This document shows, piece by piece, positions 58,924-64,000 of a stretch of 64,000 nt of DNA (its first letter is position 1; each line of letters begins with the position of its first letter). A program made the position numbers and the translations under genes. The notes under the pieces were generated by a model. That model was not told the origin of the DNA. It was given only the letters and a program-made list of their open reading frames with translations, and did not search any database. Location of the stretch: the NCBI RefSeq assembly GCF_000176135.1, contig NZ_ACZN01000017.1, forward strand, positions 806,001 through 870,000. Reading direction: 5' to 3'. The stretch comes from Vibrio coralliilyticus ATCC BAA-450. Its GTDB lineage: Bacteria; Pseudomonadota; Gammaproteobacteria; Enterobacterales; Vibrionaceae.

Positions 58924-59475
58924 ATGAAACTAAAACAATACTTGTTACTGTTTATTGGAGTGATAACCATGAGTGTAAACGCCCAGACTATGACCTTAGA
59001 TGAAGCTAAGATTCGCAGCAACATTAACAGTTTCTCAGCTTTGGCAGACCAAGGGGCATTTGAATACTTAGGTCGGTTATTCGCTCCCGAACTGACGGTC
59101 GATTACACCACGCTATTTGGCCGTGAGGCTCAACAAGTCAAACGCCAAGATTTGATGCAACAGTGGGCGGGATTCCTGCCGGGTTTTGACGCCACTTTCC
59201 ATGACTTAAGCAATCTGAACGTCTTTATTAATGGTGATAAGGCGAATGCAACAGTCGACTTCACCGCAAGCCACTGGTCAGGTGAAGAAGGTTTCTGGTC
59301 CGTTTCGGGGGAATACGAGTTTGGTTTGCAACGAGCAGGTGATAATTGGCAAATCACTTCAGTAAAGCTAAATCGAAAAGCAGAGCAAGGCAGCCGAGAT
59401 GTGTTAGCAGAAGCGCCTAAGCATGCAGCACAAAACTTAAAAACACGTGAAGCGCTAAAAGTGACATACCAATAA
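58924..59475 (+). CDS. Secreted NTF2-like protein
   Basis: 183 residues. A signal peptide (MKLKQYLLLFIGVITMSVNA) precedes a SnoaL/NTF2-like fold: FSALADQGAFEYLGRLFAPE and HWSGEEGFWSVSGEYEFGLQ. It follows the hydrolase by 11 bases with AAGGGAG, forming a two-gene unit. An ATG with GGAG at 58969 sits inside the signal peptide, but I see no reason to prefer it. Ligand unknown; the pairing with a hydrolase mirrors the module at 19.9-22.4 kb. Confidence 0.84.
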   Translation: MKLKQYLLLFIGVITMSVNAQTMTLDEAKIRSNINSFSALADQGAFEYLGRLFAPELTVDYTTLFGREAQQVKRQDLMQQWAGFLPGFDATFHDLSNLNVFINGDKANATVDFTASHWSGEEGFWSVSGEYEFGLQRAGDNWQITSVKLNRKAEQGSRDVLAEAPKHAAQNLKTREALKVTYQ

Positions 59476-59489
59476 CCACACTAGAGCGT

Positions 59490-59518
59490 CAAAAAGGCAC
59501 CAACTGGTGCCTTTTTAA
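59490..59518 (+). terminator. Terminator after the second NTF2-like gene
   Basis: AAAAAGGCACCA pairs with TGGTGCCTTTTT around AC. Perfect stem with T-run. Confidence 0.9.
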
Positions 59519-59765
59519 TAATTAACTAAACTTCTATTCTCGGGTAACGCATTGCGCCACATGGTCCTTATCTTCCTTCAAGCCCCCTCACTTCAACAAA
59601 CAAAACATACTTAAAGCAACCAAAAAAACTAATTAGATAGTCATTTTCATCATTTTACTAGGTATAACAAACATTTGGCACGTCAACCGCACCACGCATC
59701 TTGCTAGAAAAATTAAACCGTGGAGAATACTGTTATTATCTTCTTGTCCTAGAAAAGTAGCACCT

Positions 59766-60413
59766 ATGAGACGTCACTCAAATCCCGTATTACCAACAAC
59801 CACGCAAAAAACCACCAGAGAGCTAGCAGCAAGTCAACAGTCACAACGAATTACTGACTCAAAGTACACTCCAGCCGACTATGATCGTTGGCAAAAGCGG
59901 TGCAATGAGCAGAGTGAAGCGGCCGCAAAGACAAAGCGTCTAGTCGCTTTTTTACATATAGGAACTAGGTCTGTACACAGAAATACAGTCAATATTGTGG
60001 CTGAATTTGATAAGGACGGAAATCTTAAACCAAATAGCGAAGAAGCACTTAAAGGGCTTATCGATGGCAATAAAGATTATGTGATAGGTTTTTCTGGCCA
60101 CTCAATTCCTATAAAAAATGGCACGCCAAATAAATATACCTATACGAAAGAAGTTAACGGGAAAATGGCTGGCAAAGTCGATACAGCTGGAGCTATGAGA
60201 AGTATTTCTGACTGCTTAAAAGTTAAAGGTTCTAGCATTGTAGGTTTGGTGGACGGGCATTGTTTTTCAAAAACAAGAAGCCTTAGTACAATGCTAAAAG
60301 GCTTGGAGCATGAGCTGGATGCGAGTCGTATACACAGCACCACAAAGAAAACAACTGCCGAAGAATCGCGAATGGAGGGCCTGAAAATGGTGATGAAGCT
60401 TAATAAAAGGTAA
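59766..60413 (+). CDS. Unrecognised protein with a clan-CD-like His/Cys pattern
   Basis: 215 residues, no family recognised. The N-terminal 55 are charged and low in order. Two strand-like segments end in potential catalytic residues: YVIGFSGHS (His112) and SIVGLVDGHCFS (Cys166). In clan CD peptidases (caspase, C80, gingipain types) a strand ending in His-Gly and a later strand ending in a Cys about 40-60 residues on form the dyad; the spacing here is 54. The usual His-Gly is His-Ser, so the match is partial. Base composition is more AT-rich than the neighbours. No signal peptide, immunity gene or secretion marker is seen. Confidence 0.55.
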   Translation: MRRHSNPVLPTTTQKTTRELAASQQSQRITDSKYTPADYDRWQKRCNEQSEAAAKTKRLVAFLHIGTRSVHRNTVNIVAEFDKDGNLKPNSEEALKGLIDGNKDYVIGFSGHSIPIKNGTPNKYTYTKEVNGKMAGKVDTAGAMRSISDCLKVKGSSIVGLVDGHCFSKTRSLSTMLKGLEHELDASRIHSTTKKTTAEESRMEGLKMVMKLNKR

Positions 60414-60462
60414 TCGAATTGGCGATCTTTGAAGCGTTAAAACAGGTTAAGTAAGCCACACG

Positions 60463-61692
60463 TCAATGTGCCAGTTCTCGTAATCTAAACTCTAAAAACT
60501 TACGTGTCCCCGCACTTGGAGCCTTCTCAATCGCCAGTTTATAAAAAATGATCGCCTCTGCATTTTGCCCTAGCTTACTCAGAATATGCGCCCGCGCTGC
60601 ATACCAAGGTTGGTAATCTTTAAGGTCCTCTTTAAATTCATCCAGCTTCTTGAGTGCAAGTTCTGCGCAATCAAGCTCTGCCATCACGACTGCCCAGTTC
60701 AAAGCGACAACCGGAGTGGGCTCGAATCGCCATAGCGATTGATAAAGCAGAGACATCTGAACCCAATCAGGACTGGGCTTCATCATGTGGCAGTCTGCAA
60801 TTGCTGCCTTAATCTGAAAATGCCCAGGTTGTCTTCTTTCGACAGCATTAGAAAGGATGTGGTGAGCCTCATCAATATTGTTTTGCTGCCATAGCGCAGC
60901 GTCCTGTTCTTCGACAGGCACCATAACTCCATCTACATTTATTCGAGCTGCGCTTCTCGCATCGGTGAGTAACATTAACGCCAGTGCGCCTTCTATTTCC
61001 GGCTCATACGGTCGCAGCTTAGTGAGAAGTCTAGCTAAGAAGATCCCCTCTTGGCATAGGGTACGCGGGCACTCCTCTTCCAAGACATAGCCAGTGGTGA
61101 ATATCAAATAGATGGTTGTTAGCACTGTCTCCAGTCTGTCATGCCATCTGTCTGCCTCGGGGAGAGAGAACCGAATTCCTTTGGCTTTAATCTTTGTCTT
61201 GGCGCGATACAATCGTTGCCCCATGGTTTGCTCGCTATCAAGAAAAGCGGCGGCGATTTCCTTGGTCGTTAAATTACAGACCGTACGCAGGGTCAAAGCA
61301 ATACGCGACTTTTCTTCCAGGGCTGGATGACAGCAGGTAAAGATAAGACGTAGACGTTCGTCCGGAATGGTCTCGGGAACATCAAGCTCTTTACCACCGG
61401 TGAAAGTGTCAGCAAGGCCCTCCACTTTACGTTGCTCTCGCTGAACTCGACGAAGATGGTCTATACCTTTGTTCAAACCAACTCTAAGCAGCCAAGCTTC
61501 TGGATTATGAGGTGGACCAGATCGAACCCAGTGTTTCAATGCCGCCATCGATGCTTCCTGTAGGGCATCCTCTGCTAATTGAAAGTCATTAAGACGCGAA
61601 ATAAGCCCCGCCAAAAGCCGCCCTCTGTCTTTACTCAAGACATCATTGATAGCATGACCGATAGCAATAGCTTTTGAAGAGGCGTTATTCAT
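60463..61692 (-). CDS. ECF42-type RNA polymerase sigma factor with C-terminal extension
   Basis: 409 residues. Sigma2 region: LISRLNDFQLAEDALQEA; sigma4 region: TLRTVCNLTTKEIAAAFL with TMGQRLYRAK. A C-terminal half of helical TPR-like repeats (about 200-409) follows, as in the ECF42 group, which carries such an extension and pairs with DGPF proteins. The DGPF partner ends 3 bases before. No anti-sigma factor is next to it, also typical of ECF42. The likely promoter for the pair is at 62092-62119. Confidence 0.86.
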   Translation of the reverse strand: MNNASSKAIAIGHAINDVLSKDRGRLLAGLISRLNDFQLAEDALQEASMAALKHWVRSGPPHNPEAWLLRVGLNKGIDHLRRVQREQRKVEGLADTFTGGKELDVPETIPDERLRLIFTCCHPALEEKSRIALTLRTVCNLTTKEIAAAFLDSEQTMGQRLYRAKTKIKAKGIRFSLPEADRWHDRLETVLTTIYLIFTTGYVLEEECPRTLCQEGIFLARLLTKLRPYEPEIEGALALMLLTDARSAARINVDGVMVPVEEQDAALWQQNNIDEAHHILSNAVERRQPGHFQIKAAIADCHMMKPSPDWVQMSLLYQSLWRFEPTPVVALNWAVVMAELDCAELALKKLDEFKEDLKDYQPWYAARAHILSKLGQNAEAIIFYKLAIEKAPSAGTRKFLEFRLRELAH

Positions 61693-61695
61693 ACG

Positions 61696-62055
61696 TTAAT
61701 CGGCTTCGTTATAATCCAATAGAGGGCGGACTTCGACGGTGCCGAACTTAGCCACTGGGATGATTTCTGCGCATCGCAGTGCGGCGTCCAAATCGGGAAC
61801 GTCAACAATATAATATCCACCCAAGTGTTCACGTGTTTCCGCAAAGGGGCCATCCATAGTTTCCACCTTACCGGACTTAATCCGCAGTGAAGTTGCCGTT
61901 TCAACCTCCTGTAGCCCTTCGCCGCCAACAAGCACCCCATCCTTTTCAAAAGTCTCACTGGTAAGGGCAAAGTCTTCCATCATCTTGTCAAATTCAGGGG
62001 TGCCAAACGCCGGTTCTTGATCTGGTGCAGCATAAAGCAAAAGCATGTATTTCAT
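61696..62055 (-). CDS. DGPF/YciI-family protein linked to the ECF42 sigma factor
   Basis: 119 residues from ATG 62055, with AAGGAAACC upstream; the frame extends 16 codons further without a site. Contains MLLLYAAPDQEPAF and the MDGPFAETREHLGGYYIVD motif that names the DGPF domain. These proteins are small ferredoxin-like dimers found beside ECF42 genes; the biochemical function is not known. It is the first gene of the pair, with the ECF42-like promoter about 40 bases upstream. Confidence 0.87.
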   Translation of the reverse strand: MKYMLLLYAAPDQEPAFGTPEFDKMMEDFALTSETFEKDGVLVGGEGLQEVETATSLRIKSGKVETMDGPFAETREHLGGYYIVDVPDLDAALRCAEIIPVAKFGTVEVRPLLDYNEAD

Positions 62056-62091
62056 TTTAGGTTTCCTTCTGGTTTGTTGTTTCAAACTCAA

Positions 62092-62119
62092 GGACGTTTT
62101 CACTTCGTTATTTTCGACA
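62092..62119 (-). promoter_or_regulatory. ECF42-type promoter upstream of the DGPF/sigma pair
   Basis: Leftward, TGTCGA (62119-62114) and CGTCC (62096-62092) are separated by 17 bases. ECF42 target promoters described in Streptomyces have a TGTCGA -35 and a CGA/TC -10 element. The placement before the sigma factor's own operon suggests autoregulation. Confidence 0.7.
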
Positions 62120-62318
62120 CGTACTCAAATTTTTTTTCAACCTTGTGAATGTACCGCAGAACAAAAACTAGTTAGCTATCCATGGCAAGATTTGTGTTGG
62201 GTGTCGTTCAACCAGGCTGTATGTCACCCCTTTGGCGCATGACTGGCGTTAAACTGTCATATAAGAAATGTTGAATTCATATATGCTTGAGTCTCAAACA
62301 TTCGATGTTGGACGTGTA

Positions 62319-62912
62319 ATGAAGGTTAATACTAAAAAAATATCAAATGAACGTAAATCTAGAGCATGGAGTCAACAACACTTAGCTGATGTAAGTGCAT
62401 TAAGTTTAAGAACCATTCAAAGAGTTGAGAAAGAAGGCACAGCCTCACCCGAAACAGTCAAAGCACTGGCAGCTAGTTTTGAAATAGATGCCAATGAACT
62501 GCTAGTACAAGAAGAAAGCTCAGAAAATTCCATCGGCATAAGTTTCAAAACGAAACTCGCGGCGATGTGCTCTTCAGTTATCGTTATTTTTGTCAGCGTT
62601 ATATTGTTTTTTGTACAGCCCACAATGGCTTCAAGTATTGAAATTAGTGCAGATCAGATAGAAAGTTCTGATGAAAACAACGCTCAACTCTTTAGTGGCA
62701 ATGTAGAAATATTTGTGCCTGAAGATTTGACGTTTGAAGTAGAGTCAGATGAACTTTGGGGGACAGAAGCCGCTTCCGTTGTAACAGGAAGCGTAAAGGT
62801 AATGCTAGAGGATGCGACGTTAGTAGTAGGTGATGGTGTCCTTATCAAAGTCGACAATGGTATAAAGATTACTACCGACTACGCGGAGCTTAGTCCTTTA
62901 ACACTGGAGTAG
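62319..62912 (+). CDS. Membrane-anchored HTH protein with LptA/OstA-like tail
   Basis: 197 residues from ATG 62319 (longer in-frame starts exist). The first 60 residues are an XRE-type helix-turn-helix (WSQQHLADVSALSLRTIQRVE). One membrane segment (about 77-100) is followed by a periplasmic part with IEISADQIESS, LFSGNVEIFVPE and AELSPLTLE, which resembles the OstA/LptA beta-jellyroll repeat that handles lipopolysaccharide. The combination suggests an envelope sensor that acts directly on DNA, but this is inference. Its targets are not seen here. Confidence 0.66.
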   Translation: MKVNTKKISNERKSRAWSQQHLADVSALSLRTIQRVEKEGTASPETVKALAASFEIDANELLVQEESSENSIGISFKTKLAAMCSSVIVIFVSVILFFVQPTMASSIEISADQIESSDENNAQLFSGNVEIFVPEDLTFEVESDELWGTEAASVVTGSVKVMLEDATLVVGDGVLIKVDNGIKITTDYAELSPLTLE

Positions 62913-62970
62913 AATACTGAAACCATTGTCCGATTGATCGCACTAGACACAGAACAAACGTTGCATGATT

Positions 62971-63366
62971 TCACTGACAGTAGTCTTCGGGCAGAAGAGC
63001 ATCGCCTGAATGCTCAGCAAGATAACTAAGTGCGTCAATCACTCGGATAGGCGTTAACAAGTTTTCTTCATGACATGGGTCGAGTTCGAATGTAAGGTGA
63101 ATTTGGTCTTGTTCAATTTTAAGAAACAGGTTTCCTTGAGGAGCTCTATCTTGTGTGAGAGCGAAAATACCGATACCAATGAAGTGCGAACTCTTCAGGT
63201 TTCTCGTTGGGTAGATATCACAATTCAACTTGTGGGCTAGCGCTATGAAATCGAGAAGTAAGTTGATCTGTTCATCTGAGACGCTATCCAAGGCTTTGAC
63301 ATGTGGCGCTTTGCAGAAACGCTCTAAATAGCTAATCATCTCATCGATATCATTGTTAAATAGCAT
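62971..63366 (-). CDS. Small cytosolic protein of unknown function
   Basis: 131 residues, not recognised. Mixed hydrophilic sequence with acidic C-terminus, no membrane segment, signal or metal motif. The frame is clean and the codon use ordinary for the window. It stands alone, opposite the HTH gene (convergent) and divergent from the Trp-rich protein gene. Confidence 0.5.
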   Translation of the reverse strand: MLFNNDIDEMISYLERFCKAPHVKALDSVSDEQINLLLDFIALAHKLNCDIYPTRNLKSSHFIGIGIFALTQDRAPQGNLFLKIEQDQIHLTFELDPCHEENLLTPIRVIDALSYLAEHSGDALLPEDYCQ

Positions 63367-63532
63367 CTTGGCTCATCCTCGCTGGAAAGCTTGCGATTGT
63401 ACCTTTCACACACAGCATAACAAGGCGTTAGGTACTTCTATCTAATTAAACGCGATGTGTCACTGAACTTATACCTTATCACCTGCGTAAAACCTGTTGT
63501 TTTTAATGCAATTAGATCGGTATGGCGTTGAG

Positions 63533-63748
63533 ATGAATCGAATAAACCCAGCTAAATTACCTAACAGCAAATGGACAGCCTTAGAGCCTGTTAATCGAGA
63601 AAAGCATTTCTTAGTCTCTGAAGTCGAGTTTGACGAGGATGGTGTGGTCACCTCTTGTAAACTGGAGGCGGTGCTATCCAAAAAAGAATATGCCATTGAC
63701 TGGCGAGACTTAAAACACCGGGAGAAATGGCTTCAAGGTTGGAAATGA
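63533..63748 (+). CDS. TIGR02450-family Trp-rich protein
   Basis: 71 residues. ATG 63533 opens MNRINPAKLPNSKWTALEP and the rest (KHFLVSEVEF, LEAVLSKKEYAIDWRDLK, WLQGWK) matches the small conserved Trp-rich TIGR02450 family found in marine gammaproteobacteria. Cytosolic, function unknown. Confidence 0.85.
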   Translation: MNRINPAKLPNSKWTALEPVNREKHFLVSEVEFDEDGVVTSCKLEAVLSKKEYAIDWRDLKHREKWLQGWK

Positions 63749-63784
63749 ATACCGCTTCCTCCTCCTTGCTAAGCATTCTCACTG

Positions 63785-63816
63785 AAAAGGGTTCAGGATG
63801 GACCATCCTGAACCCT
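63785..63816 (-). terminator. Terminator of the peroxiredoxin gene
   Basis: AAGGGTTCAGGATG pairs with CATCCTGAACCCTT around a 2-base loop, and reading leftward it is followed by TTCAGTG. Lies 19 bases past the peroxiredoxin stop. Confidence 0.85.
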
Positions 63817-63834
63817 TGGTGGCCTTAAAGGTTA

Positions 63835-64000
63835 CTAAAGAGTCGCTAATATATTCTCAGCCTTACTCACCTCAAATTGCTTAGGTTCTTCAACATTTAA
63901 CTGGGTCACCACACCGTTTTCGATAACCATGGCATAGCGCTGTGAACGAATACCACCGAAGGTCGCCGTGTCCATTTCAAGTCCCAAAGCTTTTGTAAAG
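63835..64000 (-). CDS. Prx5-like peroxiredoxin, C-terminal fragment
   Basis: 54 codons to the stop at 63835; the gene runs off the right edge. The visible part contains FTKALGLEMDTATFGGIRSQ and RYAMVIENGVVTQLNVEE, typical of Prx5-type thiol peroxidases just after the catalytic region, and ends SKAENILATL. These enzymes reduce peroxides using glutathione or glutaredoxin. The catalytic Cys is outside the window. Confidence 0.75.
   Translation of the reverse strand, partial: FTKALGLEMDTATFGGIRSQRYAMVIENGVVTQLNVEEPKQFEVSKAENILATL

Noticed and set aside
58969..59475. Internal start (GGAG then ATG at 58969) in the NTF2-like gene as a cytosolic isoform
   Set aside because: The ATG lies inside the hydrophobic part of the signal peptide and would leave a poor N-terminus; the long form is sufficient. 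Only the hydrolase (58049) has a convincing second start.
63405..63450. AACAAGGCGTTAGGT near 63410, like an integron attC core site
   Set aside because: Only one core-like half is seen; the second core and the folded stem of an attC are not present, and there is no integrase gene or repeated array.

Overview
The window looks like a piece of a Vibrio genome, most likely the second (smaller) chromosome. The base for this is the malT / malP-malQ-glgB block with malT divergent from malP, an arrangement known from Vibrio chromosome II. Vibrio-typical families (VC0807-like membrane protein, YibL, TIGR02450 Trp-rich protein, alkaline serine exoprotease, two chemoreceptors) and many LysR/AraC regulators fit. 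I see no rRNA, tRNA, insertion sequence, CRISPR array or integron array.

Layout. 1-9.3 kb: end fragment of an ABC exporter, a chemoreceptor, a Zur-box-controlled DUF1826 gene beside a tandem QueD-like gene, a VC0807-like membrane protein, a ParD-like/methionine aminopeptidase pair with two TTG starts, a tankyrase-like PARP gene standing alone, and a Cof-type HAD phosphatase. 9.3-16.8 kb: a membrane protein, an EamA exporter, then a tight seven-gene minus-strand operon (DedA, ATP-grasp, DinB, NRDE/TANGO2, YHS, DoxX, OlsF-like bifunctional acyltransferase) pointing to aminolipid metabolism. 17-22.4 kb: SDR + AraC, then a LysR gene divergent from NTF2-like, flavodoxin-fold oxidoreductase/NTF2 fusion and a YcjY-like hydrolase. 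22.5-31.9 kb: GNATs (one broken), LysR, an orphan RelA/SpoT-fold protein, VOC, START, DUF1501/DUF1800, S66 peptidase, AlaX.

32-42.5 kb: maltodextrin/glycogen block. malP, malQ and glgB run leftward and malT rightward from a 556-base control region with CRP-like sites and repeated MalT-box-like motifs; MalP and MalQ break down maltodextrin and GlgB branches glucan. 42.5-53.2 kb: LysR, GNAT, a 958-residue exported phosphodiesterase, yibL, a CatB-like acetyltransferase preceded by a 13-codon leader ORF and hairpins, a DUF4344 metallopeptidase, a DCC protein, a Cache chemoreceptor, and a GlxA-type regulator divergent from an isochorismatase-family hydrolase. 53.5-59.5 kb: secreted subtilase, lipoprotein amidohydrolase, and a second regulator/hydrolase/NTF2 module paralogous to the one at 19-22 kb. 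59.7-64 kb: an unrecognised protein with a weak clan-CD-like His/Cys pattern, an ECF42-type sigma factor with its DGPF partner and a matching promoter, a membrane-anchored HTH protein with an LptA-like tail, small conserved genes and the end of a Prx5-like peroxiredoxin.

The most unusual items are the tankyrase-like bacterial PARP (7055-8362), the RelA/SpoT-fold orphan (24276-25478), the small His/Cys protein (59766-60413), the seven-gene OlsF operon, the attenuator-like leader before the CatB-like gene, and the duplicated hydrolase/NTF2 modules, one copy of which has two good translation starts separated by a signal peptide. No gene was confirmed by database search; all calls come from reading the sequence.
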